Shown: piece after piece, positions 48,493 through 59,286 of the stretch
How positions within the stretch are numbered: position 1 is the stretch's first letter
How the letters are laid out: every line of letters starts with the position of its first letter
Assembly (NCBI RefSeq): GCF_000347635.1
Contig: NC_020514.1
Span: 1,922,001-1,986,000 of the forward strand
DNA: 64,000 bases
Direction: 5' to 3'
Origin: Paraglaciecola psychrophila 170
GTDB taxonomy: Bacteria; Pseudomonadota; Gammaproteobacteria; Enterobacterales; Alteromonadaceae
Translations under genes and position numbers: made by a program
Notes under the pieces: generated by a model
Told to the model about the DNA's origin: nothing
The model's input: the letters and a program-made list of their open reading frames with translations, nothing else
Databases searched by the model: none

Positions 48493-50523
48493 TTACTTTA
48501 CCTTCATTCCAGGCTGCGCACCGTCATCTGGATTCAATATCCATATCTCTTCCCCACCAGGGCCAGCAGCTAGTACCATACCTTCGGACATGCCAAAACG
48601 CATTTTGCGCGGCGCTAAATTAGCTACCATTACCGTCAACTTACCTTCTAAGTCTTCTGGTTTATATGCTGATTTAATCCCAGCAAACACCTGACGCGTT
48701 TCACCGCCTAAGTCCAACTCTAAACGCAGTAACTTATCTGCTTTCTCTACATGTTCTGCCTTAACAATACGAGCAATACGCAAATCAATTTTTGCAAAAT
48801 CATCAAAACTAATTGTTTCAGCTATTGGATCTTTAGCCAATGGACTATCGGGATCCTGCTGCACGGTTGGCTCTAAGTTTTCTTTTGAATCATCAATCAT
48901 AGCGTTAACTTTATCCATATCTACCCTTTGCATCAGGGCTTTAAATTTATTGATAGGGTGATCAGTTAACACACTTTGTGAACTTTTCCAGCTTAGTTCA
49001 TCGTTTAAAAATGCTTCAGATTGACTAGCCAAAATGGGTACCACCGGTTTTAAATACACCACTAAAATGCGAAACAAATTAATACCTAACGAACATACAT
49101 CGTGGGTAAATTTCTGTTTGGTTTCGTCTTTAATCGTCACCCATGGTGCATTTGTATCAATAAACTGATTCGCTTTATCAGCCAATGCCATAATTTCACG
49201 AATAGCTTTGTTATACTGACGTTTTTCAAAGGCCTGAGCGATGCTCGCTTCTGCTTGATGAAATTCTGCCACTAGTTCTGGTTCCAGCACGTTACTGGAT
49301 AACTTGCCGTCAAAACGCTTGGTGATAAAGCTAGCGCAACGACTGGCGATGTTTACAACTTTGCCGACTAGATCTGAGTTTACTTTTTGTGCGAAGTCTT
49401 CAAAGTTAAGATCAATATCTGATACTGCATCACTGAGTTTAGATGCGAAGTAATAACGTAAATATTCAGGATTCAGATGGTCTAAATAGGTGCGCCCTTT
49501 AATAAAAGTGCCTTTTGATTTAGACATTTTGGCACCGTTAACAGTCACAAAACCATGTACATTAACAGCACTAGGTTTTCTGAAGCCTGCGCCTTCAAGC
49601 ATGGCTGGCCAAAATAAACAGTGGAAATAGGTAATGTCTTTACCAATAAAGTGGTAAAGCTCCGCTTCCGAATCTTTATTCCAATACTCATCAAAATTCA
49701 AGCCGTCTGTTTTATCACAGAGGTTTTTAAAGCTGGCCATGTAACCAACTGGGGCATCTACCCACACATAAAAGAATTTGCCAGGAGCATTAGGGATCTC
49801 AAAACCAAAGTAAGGGGCATCACGGCTGATATCCCATTGCTGCATGCCTTCTTCAAACCATTCTTTAAGTTTGTTGGCAATTTCTGGTTGCACAGCGCCG
49901 CTTTGTAACCAGTCTTGCAGCATATCTTGAAATTGAGGCAAGTCGAAAAAGTAATGCTCAGAATCACGCAATACTGGCTCTGCACCTGATACCACTGAAC
50001 GAGGATTCTTTAACTCAGTAGGGTCATACGTGGCACTACATACATCACAGCTGTCGCCATTCTGGTCTTCTGCGCCACACTTCGGACAGGTACCTTGAAC
50101 AAAACGATCTGGCAAGAACATTTCTTTTTCAGGATCGTACAACTGACTAATAACCCGCTTACTGATATAACCTGCGTCATCTAAACGGTTGTACACCAAC
50201 TCGCAAAGTTCTTTGTTTTCGTCTGAGTGAGTGACATGGTAGTTGTCATAATTTATGCCAAAATCAATTAAATCTTGATGATGTTCGTCACGGGTTTGCG
50301 CCACCATTTCTTCAGGTGTAATACCGAGCTGTTGTGCCCTAAGCATAACAGGCGTGCCGTGGGCATCGTCCGCACAGACGCTGTAACAGCTATGGCCGCG
50401 CATTCGCTGAAATCTTGTCCATACATCGGTTTGAATATGCTCTAAAAGATGGCCTAAATGAATAGAGCCATTGGCATAGGGAAGGGCACTGGTAACAAGG
50501 ATTTTGCGAATTTGTTCTGGCAT
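48493..50523 (-). CDS. metG: Methionyl-tRNA synthetase
   Basis: 676 residues matching the E. coli dimeric form (677). Class I motifs [12 protein letters not shown] and [11 protein letters not shown] are present; the zinc knuckles are [17 protein letters not shown]. The C-terminal 110 residues are a tRNA-binding (EMAP-II-like OB) domain ([17 protein letters not shown]). It is divergent from apbC. Confidence 0.97.
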   Translation of the reverse strand: MPEQIRKILVTSALPYANGSIHLGHLLEHIQTDVWTRFQRMRGHSCYSVCADDAHGTPVMLRAQQLGITPEEMVAQTRDEHHQDLIDFGINYDNYHVTHSDENKELCELVYNRLDDAGYISKRVISQLYDPEKEMFLPDRFVQGTCPKCGAEDQNGDSCDVCSATYDPTELKNPRSVVSGAEPVLRDSEHYFFDLPQFQDMLQDWLQSGAVQPEIANKLKEWFEEGMQQWDISRDAPYFGFEIPNAPGKFFYVWVDAPVGYMASFKNLCDKTDGLNFDEYWNKDSEAELYHFIGKDITYFHCLFWPAMLEGAGFRKPSAVNVHGFVTVNGAKMSKSKGTFIKGRTYLDHLNPEYLRYYFASKLSDAVSDIDLNFEDFAQKVNSDLVGKVVNIASRCASFITKRFDGKLSSNVLEPELVAEFHQAEASIAQAFEKRQYNKAIREIMALADKANQFIDTNAPWVTIKDETKQKFTHDVCSLGINLFRILVVYLKPVVPILASQSEAFLNDELSWKSSQSVLTDHPINKFKALMQRVDMDKVNAMIDDSKENLEPTVQQDPDSPLAKDPIAETISFDDFAKIDLRIARIVKAEHVEKADKLLRLELDLGGETRQVFAGIKSAYKPEDLEGKLTVMVANLAPRKMRFGMSEGMVLAAGPGGEEIWILNPDDGAQPGMKVK

Positions 50524-50632
50524 GGTGAATTATGTTTAACTGAATTGTAAAAAATGGTCGCAAATAGTAGCGAAAATACGCCATCATTGCATTATGAAAT
50601 TCCGTTTGTGTTATACAAAGTTAAGGTGAGAC

Positions 50633-51673
50633 ATGTTATTTGGTAGTAAAAACAATAAAAATATAGAGCAACTGAGTATAGTGGAATGTATAAGCCGCTT
50701 TTTTGAGTTGCCTATTGTATCAGTTGAAAGCTGGGTTGAAGTTAAAAAAGGAACAGTAAAAGTAACCTTACCGTTTGCGTCCAAAAGTCTGCATGAAGAA
50801 CTAATCAAACAAATTATAATTTCAGCAGAAGATACCAAGCTTGATATCAGCATTGATACCCAGATAGTATCGGCGCCAACTAAAATAGCCAAAATCCCAA
50901 AAGTCAAAAATGTGATTGCCGTGGCTTCTGGTAAAGGAGGAGTCGGTAAGTCGACCACTAGCGTCAATTTAGCTTATGCACTTATGGCAGAGGGTGCAAA
51001 GGTGGGCATCTTAGACGCGGACATTTATGGCCCCTCAATTCCCATTATGTTAGGTAATCCAACGGCGAAACCTAGCAGTAAAGACAACAAAAAGGTCGAA
51101 CCCATATCTGCACATGGAGTCGTAGCCAGTTCGATTGGATATTTTGTACCGGCTGAAGATGCCACTGTATGGCGCGGGCCAATGGCAAGTAAGGCGCTAC
51201 ATCAATTGATAAATGAAACAGCTTGGCCTGAACTCGACTATCTGATTGTAGATATGCCGCCTGGCACCGGTGATATTCAATTAACTATGGCGCAGCAGGT
51301 ACCATTGAGTGGTGCAGTAGTAGTGACTACTCCACAAGATTTAGCATTAGCAGATGCTATTAAAGGCATTGCTATGTTTAATAAGGTCAATATTCCTGTC
51401 TTGGGGTTAGTGGAAAATATGAGTTACCATCTGTGTAGTCAATGTGGTCACAAAGAAGCGATATTTTCTGAACAGGGAGGTGACAAGTTATCTGAAAAGT
51501 ACAATTTGCCTTTACTTGGAAAATTACCTCTCAATATTGACATACGCCAACATGCTGACAGCGGTAAGCCTTTACAAGTCTCAAATCCAGAACATGCATT
51601 AAGTGAAGTTTATCGACAATTAGCCAGGCAAACGTCAAAATATTGTTACTTAAAAAGTGTGCAAATAGCGTAA
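50633..51673 (+). CDS. apbC: Iron-sulfur cluster carrier ATPase Mrp/ApbC
   Basis: 346 residues. The deviant Walker A SGKGGVGKSTTSVNLA, YLIVDMPPGTGDIQLT and the C-terminal CSQCGHKE (CxxC for cluster binding) define the ParA/MRP family. An N-terminal DUF59-like region is shortened. It carries Fe-S clusters to apo-proteins in the cytoplasm. It lies divergent from metG and upstream of dcd, a conserved gammaproteobacterial order. Confidence 0.94.
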   Translation: MLFGSKNNKNIEQLSIVECISRFFELPIVSVESWVEVKKGTVKVTLPFASKSLHEELIKQIIISAEDTKLDISIDTQIVSAPTKIAKIPKVKNVIAVASGKGGVGKSTTSVNLAYALMAEGAKVGILDADIYGPSIPIMLGNPTAKPSSKDNKKVEPISAHGVVASSIGYFVPAEDATVWRGPMASKALHQLINETAWPELDYLIVDMPPGTGDIQLTMAQQVPLSGAVVVTTPQDLALADAIKGIAMFNKVNIPVLGLVENMSYHLCSQCGHKEAIFSEQGGDKLSEKYNLPLLGKLPLNIDIRQHADSGKPLQVSNPEHALSEVYRQLARQTSKYCYLKSVQIA

Positions 51674-51741
51674 GCTCACGACATAAAACAAACACGGTCA
51701 TTTGGCCTTAATAAAACCCAGTAATAAATGAGCTAATTTCT

Positions 51742-52332
51742 ATGAGATTGTGTGACAAAGACATCTACCAACATTTGCTAGATGGCAAAATTAAAATATC
51801 CCCACAGCCTGATTATGAAGAAATAAGTGGTGTCACCGTTGATATTAGACTGGGTAATAAATTCCGAGTGTTTGAAGATCATCATGCGCCTTACATCGAT
51901 TTAAGCGGCCCAAAAGCCCAAGTACAAGAAGCATTGAACAATGTGATGAGTGATGAAATTGTTATTGCAGATGACAAATCCTTCTTTCTTCACCCTGGTG
52001 AGCTGGCACTTGCAGTGACTCAAGAGTCAGTTACCCTGCCAGCTAATATTGTGGGTTGGTTAGACGGACGTTCCTCGTTAGCTCGGTTGGGTCTAATGGT
52101 GCATGTTACAGCTCATAGAATTGATCCCGGCTGGTCAGGCAATATTGTATTAGAATTCTTTAATAGTGGTAAGTTACCATTAGCCCTCAAGCCCGGCATG
52201 AAGATCGGTGCGATCAGCTTTGAGTTGTTATCAGATTTCGCTGAGAAACCTTACAATTCTAGAGCCGACGCCAAGTATAAAGACCAATCAGGTGCCACCG
52301 CTAGTCGTATTAGCGCAGATGATAAATCTTAG
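51742..52332 (+). CDS. dcd: dCTP deaminase
   Basis: 196 residues of the dUTPase-like trimeric fold. [32 protein letters not shown] and [11 protein letters not shown] are the family motifs, with Arg-Ser-Ser and the catalytic Glu in IVLEFFNSG. It converts dCTP to dUTP for thymidylate synthesis. It follows apbC by 68 bp. Confidence 0.95.
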   Translation: MRLCDKDIYQHLLDGKIKISPQPDYEEISGVTVDIRLGNKFRVFEDHHAPYIDLSGPKAQVQEALNNVMSDEIVIADDKSFFLHPGELALAVTQESVTLPANIVGWLDGRSSLARLGLMVHVTAHRIDPGWSGNIVLEFFNSGKLPLALKPGMKIGAISFELLSDFAEKPYNSRADAKYKDQSGATASRISADDKS

Positions 52333-52470
52333 GTGATCTAAACAGCGTTGCAAATATTACATTTAATTATATCGCCTGTAAAAAATACTGGGCGTGAAGG
52401 TTAATTTTGCTTCAGCAAGACACGTGTCAAATAGAAAACTCTCACTTTTAAACTCTCAGCAGGAGAACTT

Positions 52471-53085
52471 GTGCCAGATAATGCTCATTTTTATCAACCC
52501 AAAGACGGTCATCAACTAGAACATGACCCATTTAACTCTATTATTGCCCCACGGCCAATTGGTTGGATATCCAGCAAGAGTCTGAGTGGTCAGGTGAACT
52601 TAGCTCCCTATAGCTTTTTTAACGCCTTTAATTACCACCCTCCTATCATCGGCTTTTCTAGTATTGGCTACAAAGACAGTGTGAAAAATGCAGCTGATAC
52701 GGGAGAGTTTTGTTGGAGTTTGGTGACACGCTCTCTAGCGGAATCAATGAATCAAACAAGCGCAGCTGTTGGCTCCGACGAATTCGAGCTGGCTAACCTT
52801 GTTAAAGGCCAATCAAAAATCATTGATGTGCCTCACGTAGCACAAAGCCCCGTGGTGATGGAATGCAAAACATCCCAAGTGATTCAATTACAATCTGCCA
52901 GCGGTGAAGATTGCCAAACTTGGTTAGTCATGGGAGAAGTCGTGGGTGTGCATATATCTAAAATCGCACTAAAAGAAGGTGTTTACGATACTGCTGCCAT
53001 GGAGCCCGTTATGCGAGGCGGTGGACCAAGCGAATATTTCTCTGTGAGCGAACTACAAAAATTTCAATTGTTTCGCCCAAAGTAG
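52471..53085 (+). CDS. Flavin reductase-like FMN-binding protein
   Basis: 204 residues from a GTG preceded by AGGAG. The sequence FNSIIAPRPIGWISS and the NLAPYSFFNAFNYHPPIIGF segment are typical of flavin reductase / DIM6-NTAB split-barrel domain proteins that bind FMN. The physiological acceptor is unknown. It stands alone between dcd and the tRNA-Pro gene. Confidence 0.88.
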   Translation: MPDNAHFYQPKDGHQLEHDPFNSIIAPRPIGWISSKSLSGQVNLAPYSFFNAFNYHPPIIGFSSIGYKDSVKNAADTGEFCWSLVTRSLAESMNQTSAAVGSDEFELANLVKGQSKIIDVPHVAQSPVVMECKTSQVIQLQSASGEDCQTWLVMGEVVGVHISKIALKEGVYDTAAMEPVMRGGGPSEYFSVSELQKFQLFRPK

Positions 53086-53207
53086 ACTTAAAGCCCTAAA
53101 TTTCAGCTTAAAAAGCGAATCTTGGCTAAGGAATGTGCAACTAGAACAAATTAGCTCGATTTAGCGTTGCAAACAAAAATAAATTACGTAAACTGCCCAG
53201 CTTCGGT

Positions 53208-53284
<77 letters not shown>

Positions 53285-53321
53285 ACTAATTTGTTATCTC
53301 CCATGTTTAAACTCAACATCT

Positions 53322-53395
53322 TCAGCGCAGCTTGATACTGGCATACATTGACTGAGGGCGAAGGGGTCGTAGGTTCGAGTACTATCACACCGACC
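53322..53395 (+). pseudogene. Decayed tandem copy of tRNA-Pro
   Basis: The 3' half (GAAGGGGTCGTAGGTTCGAG, then ACTATCACACCGACC) matches the intact tRNA, while the D-arm and anticodon arm have substitutions and small indels and the acceptor 5' strand is gone. The 3' flank (TAATTTATTAATCTCCCAATG) resembles the flank of the intact gene, so the duplication covered about 115 bp. Confidence 0.85.
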
Positions 53396-53668
53396 TATTA
53401 ATTTATTAATCTCCCAATGCTAATCTAGTTGCCTTCAGATCAGCGCACTATTAATACTTTAGATTGAACAAATAACTGCAATGCTTGGTAATTTAGCCGT
53501 GGGCTATTGTGGGTAATATGTGTATTGGACATAGATAAGCGGGTCTAAAAAAAAGCAACGCTTAGCGTTAAATTGAAGTTTAATTTGGCCAAACCCCTAA
53601 GCTAAACTATTGCGGTAACAAGTGTTTGATAATCGTCAGTAGTGAATAGTTAATGTTACCTATTTACC

Positions 53669-54541
53669 TCAAGAGCTGAATAGGAACTCATGCCAAATGG
53701 GATGACAAGTTCTATCGTAATCAATCATTGTGGTTAGCAATTTTTTTCTTGCCGATGCGTCCACCATCTCTTCTGGTAATAGGGGATCTTGGTTGATTTT
53801 ACGTATCACGTGCTCTCCAATAAGAAATGACTCTTTGGTAGCTTGTTTGATATCAAGATTAGACAAGCGTTGTTCACTTTCCTTCATTATTGAGACTAGT
53901 CTTTCGTATGTATTTTCTAAATGTTCTGGTGACCATAAAGACTCAGGGCTTCTGGCTAATTCATTATTAAAATGCTCTACTTTCATTAAAATAGCTGTAT
54001 TTTCGAGTCCAATCTCAACTAGCCTGGTAAATGTCGCATTTGCATTTTCAGTAAGGTTATCCGGTCGACACCACAGATTTTTTTCGAGTGGTTCAAATCC
54101 AGTTAGTCGAAAAGCACGTTCACGAAATCGAATGTTTTGCTTAGATATACGCCCAAGATGAGCGCTATAAACGCATAACCAACCCCCTTTCCATTGTTCA
54201 ATTTTTGCTAGTGAATGTCGCCATGTTGATGCGAGTATACGAATCGATTTGTTGGTTGTGCCAAGGTTATAATTTCCACGTTGCCCGGCCAATAAAAATC
54301 CTTGTTTCACTAATCTTCCAGTTGCCACTCGGATAGTTGCAGGCTCATGTTCAAATAACTCTCCCCAAGCGATCAGTTGCTTAATCGACATCTGGTTAAG
54401 GTTAGGTTGGCTAAATAACGAAAGTAATAATCGATTTGATGATGGACAGTCAGATAATATTTTAGTGAGGTAATCACTATTCAATTTTTTATCATTATAA
54501 GTAGTTGCTTGAATATGCTGCATAGAGTTTATGTATCGCAA
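53669..54541 (-). CDS. PaaX family transcriptional regulator
   Basis: 290 residues: an N-terminal winged helix (about 35-100, EHEPATIRVATGRLVKQGFL), the central GGWLCVYSAHLG and GFEPLEKNLWCRPDNL, and a C-terminal PaaX_C domain ending DPLLPEEMVDASARKK and TCHPIWHEFL. PaaX represses phenylacetate genes and responds to a CoA thioester. Here its start overlaps the 3' end of a Rieske oxygenase gene by 13 nt, so it probably regulates that oxygenase or a related pathway. Confidence 0.85.
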   Translation of the reverse strand: MRYINSMQHIQATTYNDKKLNSDYLTKILSDCPSSNRLLLSLFSQPNLNQMSIKQLIAWGELFEHEPATIRVATGRLVKQGFLLAGQRGNYNLGTTNKSIRILASTWRHSLAKIEQWKGGWLCVYSAHLGRISKQNIRFRERAFRLTGFEPLEKNLWCRPDNLTENANATFTRLVEIGLENTAILMKVEHFNNELARSPESLWSPEHLENTYERLVSIMKESEQRLSNLDIKQATKESFLIGEHVIRKINQDPLLPEEMVDASARKKLLTTMIDYDRTCHPIWHEFLFSS

Positions 54542-55686
54542 GATACAGCTTGTCGCCCAATTTCCTTAGCAAGATGAGTATGCAAACGACCAATGGCACT
54601 CTCAAACAGACCAAATTCAAGATACTTGTTTGCCCCACTTAACAGTCCTCGTTGAGCCGATTGTACTATCTGCAAGTCTTCAATGGCGCCTTTGGCTGCG
54701 AATTTTTGCCCTTCAAAAATGGCATTTAGCAATTCAGTCTGGTGCTTAGCAATATCGCTGACAAGATAACTATGTTGCTGTGTGCTTGATTCATCAATTG
54801 GCTCAAGTACTACCACTTGCATACATCCGGGAAACGTTGAAATTACTACATTGGGAAACAAATGATAGACGTAGGTCAGCCGTCCATCAACACTGATATC
54901 AGTCAGGTTTTTATGTCTTAATCCCTCGATTGATTGGTAGGGAAAAGCCACGCGGCTATTTTCTCCAAAGGCTTCAACCACAGTGAGGTTGTCATATTGC
55001 ACTGGGAAAAAAGTATTTTTGTGGGTTTGCCGAATATGGTAACCCTCGAGAGAGCTCTCAAGATGTAATTTCCAATTTGCTTTGACTATCTGGTTACTTG
55101 AATGTAACAAACGGTAGCCGTCAGGTAGGAGTTTTGGCACCGACAAAACGTCCTGTTCTATATTGGCTTGGGGATTTTGGTTAATAAAGACTAAACCATT
55201 GCTCACCAAACACGCCACAGCAACCAGTCCTCTTGTTGCCTTATCAACATCAGGAAACCCATGTTCGTGGGGAATACTCCGTAGACTACCATCAAGACTA
55301 TAGGCCCAGCCATGATAGGGGCATACTAACGCGCGGGTGCAGCCATGGCCTTCGGCAAGTTGCACCCCTCTATGGCGGCAGGCATTCCTAAAAGCTCGCA
55401 CTTCTCCATCTAATCCGCGCACGGCTATCAAAGGTATACCAGCTACATCACGGGCAACATAATCACCAGACTTGGCAAGGGCGCTCGAAGGACAAAAAAC
55501 GATAGTTCGGCTTTGCAGTATTTTGAGTTCGATATCTAACCGTGCTTTCGAGCGGTAGTTATTAACCGGCTCCTTCCAGTTTTGGTTGCCATTATCAGTT
55601 GTGGCATTATCAATATGATCGAAAATCCTCTGCACCACTTCGGTGTCGCTCAATAGTTGTTTTTTGTTATTCGTAATCATTGCCAT
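54529..55686 (-). CDS. Rieske non-haem iron oxygenase, alpha subunit
   Basis: 385 residues. The Rieske centre is CRHRGVQLAEGHGC with CPYHGWAYSLDG (C-x-H and C-x2-H). The catalytic iron site is in LESSLEGYHIRQTHKNTFF (two His) with a later Asp. It hydroxylates or demethylates an aromatic or similar substrate in the cytoplasm. ATG 55680 fits the AGGAG site better than 55686. No reductase, ferredoxin or beta subunit is adjacent; partners must be encoded elsewhere. Followed by the PaaX-family gene. Confidence 0.9.
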   Translation of the reverse strand: MAMITNNKKQLLSDTEVVQRIFDHIDNATTDNGNQNWKEPVNNYRSKARLDIELKILQSRTIVFCPSSALAKSGDYVARDVAGIPLIAVRGLDGEVRAFRNACRHRGVQLAEGHGCTRALVCPYHGWAYSLDGSLRSIPHEHGFPDVDKATRGLVAVACLVSNGLVFINQNPQANIEQDVLSVPKLLPDGYRLLHSSNQIVKANWKLHLESSLEGYHIRQTHKNTFFPVQYDNLTVVEAFGENSRVAFPYQSIEGLRHKNLTDISVDGRLTYVYHLFPNVVISTFPGCMQVVVLEPIDESSTQQHSYLVSDIAKHQTELLNAIFEGQKFAAKGAIEDLQIVQSAQRGLLSGANKYLEFGLFESAIGRLHTHLAKEIGRQAVSCDT

Positions 55687-56038
55687 CTCCTAGGTTAAAT
55701 AAAGAAAGTCACCACACTTTATAGCTTACAGTCTATTTTTATAACGTAAAAGTTTATTAAGTGCAAAATTAAGTTATAAGTTTAGTTTGATCTTTTAAGT
55801 CTCGCTTTTCATTTTATTGCTTATTGCTTATTGCTTATTGCTTATTGCTAAAGTTTAAGACTGTCTGCAAAAATTCGTTATTGAAAGCTGATGAGAATAT
55901 TACTGGGGATTTGTTTTAGTTCACAGCAGCCCCCTGTGTCCGGATTGTTGTCAGCTTACAGATCTTAAAGCCTGCTATAACTATCAATACACAATTTAAT
56001 GTCATTTAGCTAAAACAGCTTTATTAAGGGAAATGGTT
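55687..56038. other. 352-bp intergenic region with a 7-bp tandem repeat
   Basis: At 55816-55849 the unit ATTGCTT is repeated 4.9 times. The remainder is AT-rich and contains the divergent start regions of the Rieske gene and the MddA-like pseudogene. No other gene is visible. Confidence 0.6.
55816..55849 (+). repeat. 7-bp tandem repeat (ATTGCTT), about five copies
   Basis: Direct tandem copies with no mismatches until the last base. A 7-bp unit in a promoter region could change spacing as copy number varies. Confidence 0.9.
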
Positions 56039-56769
56039 ATGAGTTCAATGAAAAAACAGGATGTTTCATTTATTCGTTGATTTTTATGGCGCGGGGGTGG
56101 TGTCATTACTTTACTTTGTTTGTTAACGATCTTTGGATGCCACATACAGTCAATAGCATAGTGCCGTCTGATTCTTTGGTGACGGTTATTGTCATCAATA
56201 CTTTTGCACTTTTACTGTTTGGCCTGCAGCATAGCGTGATGGCAAGGCCTTCTTTTAAGCGCTGGTTTACTCGTTTTATTGATCCCAGTAATGAACGTTC
56301 AACCTATGTGCTTGCAACTGCTGTGGCCATTGGAGGCATGTGTTATTTGTGGATACCTTTTTGCACTGTCATTTGGCAAGTCGAGTCTGAAATGTGGGGG
56401 TATGTGATCCGAGGTATTGCAGTTTTTGGATGGTTGTTTCTATTTATAGCGACATTTATGATCAACCATTTTGAATTATTTGGACTACGACAAACCTTTA
56501 ACCCTTTGCAAGGTAAGTCCGCACCTACTGCTACATTTAAAATGTCAGGGTTTTATAAGATAGTTCGCCATCCAATTCAGACAGGCGTGCTTATCGGCAT
56601 TTGGGCAGTACCTGTTTCCGCTTCTAGCCACTTAGTTTTTGCCACAGGTATCAGTGTTTATATATTTATAGGCTTGTATTTTGAAGAAAAAGACTTGGTC
56701 CAAGAATTTGGTGAAACTTATCTGGACTAAATGAAGCGGGTTAAAAGAGTGATCCCATTTATTATATAA
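56039..56769 (+). pseudogene. Methanethiol S-methyltransferase-like (MddA/NnrU-type) membrane protein, broken
   Basis: ATG 56039 begins SSMKKQDVSFIR, then TGA at 56078-56080, then FLWRGGGVITLLC. The frame then shifts once; the body (to 56730) has LLFGLQHSVMARPSFKRW, ERSTYVLAT, FMINHFELFGLRQTF and YKIVRHPIQTGVLIG, the NnrU/ICMT-like family motifs. TAA at 56728-56730 is followed in frame by MKRVKRVIPFII, the usual C-terminus. MddA methylates methanethiol to dimethyl sulphide using SAM; the specificity is inferred. Three independent lesions make it a true pseudogene. Confidence 0.82.
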
Positions 56770-56919
56770 ATATAAAAACAGCTTATTATGGAAGCGTTAT
56801 ACAATTATCAAGTCTTCTTCTGGAAGTATAAATTAAACAAATTGATATTTATCGATGTACTTGAACTGTTCCTTGGGTATGATCGAAAATTAATTTAGTC
56901 ATAAGGATTTTTTCCTCTT

Positions 56920-58311
56920 TTGCCAGAAAATTCCACTGAAAACTCTGCGGTCGCCAAATTTGCCTTAATTATTGTCTGTCTGGGCTCCATTATTGGGCCT
57001 CTGGGAATGGCTTCTGTGAATATTGCGATCCCTAATTTGGCTGCTGATTTACAGGCAAATGCCAAGATGGTCTCGTGGCTACCTACACTGTTTATCTTGA
57101 GCAGTGTAATCTTCATGCTGCCTGCTGGTAAATTAGCAGACAACTATGGAAGAAAGCGTATCTATTCCTATGGCCTAGCCTTAAACGCCTTTTCTTCTTT
57201 TATGTGTGGACTTGGCACCAGCATTGAGTGGGTCCTGTTTTGGCGATTTGTACAAGGTGCTGCAGCGTCGATGATATTTGGTACTGGTGTTGCGATCATT
57301 ACATCAGTTACCCCTTCTAACAAAAGAGGCGCTGCTTTAGGGATCACTGCAGCATGTATTTATGTTGGATTGACCATTGCTCCAGCAGTCGGTGGCTGGC
57401 TTACGGAATTATGGGGCTGGCGTTCGGTGTTTTTCTTTCAGGTACCTATCGTCATTGCACTTCTACTGTTGATTAAAATGCGCCTCACAGGTGAATGGAA
57501 GAATGATGAGAAAACTAAATACGATTGGTGGGGAACGGGTATTTTTGCATTGTTCTCTTCAACCTTAGTATATGGATTAAGCATATTACCCGACAATTTG
57601 GGATGGGTGATGCTCGGACTATCGGCTATCAGTTTAGCGCTGTTCATCTTACATCAGAGTCGTAGTCATCGGCCGCTTATTCGGGTACAAATGTTTCGCG
57701 AAAGTCGAGTGTTCTCTATGTCATTAACCACGTCACTGTTGATGTATGCCAGTAATTTCCCACTGGTATTTTTGATGAGTTTATATTTGCAATATGTAAA
57801 AGGTCTCAGTCCTTCACATGCTGGGCAGGTTTTATTGGTTCAGGCCTTGTCGATGGCAATAATGGCCCCGTTGTCTGGCAAGTTGGCCGACAGATTCCAG
57901 CCAAGGCTGGTGGCTACTCTGGGTTGTGTGATTGTTGCTTGCGGATTACTGGTACTGAGCCTTATGAACACAGCAACCAGTGTGACTTATATTGCTAGTT
58001 CGCTGCTACTTATTGGTATCGGCTTTGGACTATTTTCTACGCCTAACAACAACGCCATTATGGGAGGCGTTAAGCCTCAAGAGGTAGGAGTGGCTTCTGC
58101 ATCTATGAATCTTTCGCGAACGATAGGTAATCTTTTAGGAATGAGTCTGGTAAACCTTATGGTGCATTACTATTTGGGTAATGCTCAGTTTACACCAGAG
58201 CAAAACCCTGCACTTATTAAGACGGTTGAGATGGCACTCAATATGTCTCTTGCATTTGTTGTTCTAGCTTGTGCTATATCGGTTATGCGTGGCAAGTCGA
58301 GAGCAGCGTAA
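56920..58311 (+). CDS. MFS drug:H+ antiporter, DHA2 (EmrB/QacA, 14-TMS) family
   Basis: 463 residues with about 14 hydrophobic segments. Motif A reads GKLADNYGRKRIYSYG and motif C-like AACIYVGLTIAPAVGGWL. The TTG start lies behind AAGGA. It exports toxic compounds with protons; the substrate is unknown. The gene stands alone after the MddA-like pseudogene. Confidence 0.9.
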   Translation: MPENSTENSAVAKFALIIVCLGSIIGPLGMASVNIAIPNLAADLQANAKMVSWLPTLFILSSVIFMLPAGKLADNYGRKRIYSYGLALNAFSSFMCGLGTSIEWVLFWRFVQGAAASMIFGTGVAIITSVTPSNKRGAALGITAACIYVGLTIAPAVGGWLTELWGWRSVFFFQVPIVIALLLLIKMRLTGEWKNDEKTKYDWWGTGIFALFSSTLVYGLSILPDNLGWVMLGLSAISLALFILHQSRSHRPLIRVQMFRESRVFSMSLTTSLLMYASNFPLVFLMSLYLQYVKGLSPSHAGQVLLVQALSMAIMAPLSGKLADRFQPRLVATLGCVIVACGLLVLSLMNTATSVTYIASSLLLIGIGFGLFSTPNNNAIMGGVKPQEVGVASASMNLSRTIGNLLGMSLVNLMVHYYLGNAQFTPEQNPALIKTVEMALNMSLAFVVLACAISVMRGKSRAA

Positions 58312-58399
58312 TCAATATTTTGTTATTCAAATCACTTGAAATATTGTTAATACATATTATTTTTGATCTTCTTAGCGGTTACTGTGCGTATTTTACTGT

Positions 58400-58795
58400 A
58401 TGAAAAAACGTGAATTAATCAAACAACACCTATCTTTGCTCAACATAAATGAGCTTCTAAGATATCGATTATTGCTTTGTTCTGGTGAGCAAAACGAAGA
58501 TCTAGAGCTGGATATCAGCGACTTGTTTAAATATCCAGCACGACTTGAAACCAGCTATGTTGATAATTGGCAAAAAGATGTACTCAAGTTTTTGTTTCGT
58601 TATTTGGAAGAAGAATTTGAATCACCCCGTCAATTGGATGAAAAGATAGCTGATGTATTATCCAAGAAGATGTTTTCAGAGAAAGATAATCGCACATTAA
58701 ATATTTTTGAAAGTTTCTTGGCGAGCATGCAAAGCAGTAACGTGGTGATGATTCATTCTTCACTGCATCGTAAATTGGACAAGCTAAACTTTTAG
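58400..58795 (+). CDS. Hypothetical protein
   Basis: 131 residues, mostly helical and hydrophilic, with no signal or membrane segment. It starts MKKRELIKQHLSLLN and contains acidic and leucine-rich segments (LKFLFRYLEEEFESP). No family recognised. It is 88 bp after the MFS gene on the same strand. Confidence 0.6.
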   Translation: MKKRELIKQHLSLLNINELLRYRLLLCSGEQNEDLELDISDLFKYPARLETSYVDNWQKDVLKFLFRYLEEEFESPRQLDEKIADVLSKKMFSEKDNRTLNIFESFLASMQSSNVVMIHSSLHRKLDKLNF

Positions 58796-59286
58796 TTTTA
58801 GCGAGACTCGAAATTATTCACTATATGTCAAAAGATATTCCTGCTTTATTTCTGCATTAAGTGTACCTGTTATCTATTAACATTAGATTTGATGAGACTG
58901 TTAATATGCTGCAAACAGAGGCCTTGTCATATTATAAATCTGACGTTGAGCAGATTGCTATTGATAATTTTTATTTAGCTGTAACTCAATAGAAACCGGT
59001 ACAGATAATTAAAACGTAACGTTAATAAGAAAAAATTAATTTTATTTTTTATTGTTTTCTTATACGTTAAATTGTGTCCCTATAAAATAAAGGGTTACAG
59101 AGCAATTAAATAAAAAATTTTCGATTTGCTGTGTTCAATGTCAAATAAAAGGTCACATTTTCACATATTCTATTTTTTACATATTGTTGTGTAATGATAA
59201 TCTGATATCGTTGCAAAATTAAATTGTTGTTTAGTAAATCTGCAAATGTTTGTTGGTAATATCGCACTGTAAAAAGAGAAAAACTA
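58796..59286. other. 491-bp AT-rich region before the GGDEF gene
   Basis: A plus-strand frame ending in a TAG at about 58990 gives roughly 35 residues with no homologue recognised. The rest is very AT-rich and holds promoter-like sequence. Possibly a gene remnant; no gene is called. Confidence 0.35.

Noticed and set aside
55816..55849. CRISPR-like array
   Set aside because: The 7-bp units are contiguous with no spacers; no cas genes are present in the window.
58900..58990. Small gene of about 27-35 codons
   Set aside because: No ribosome-binding site, no recognised homologue, very AT-rich setting.
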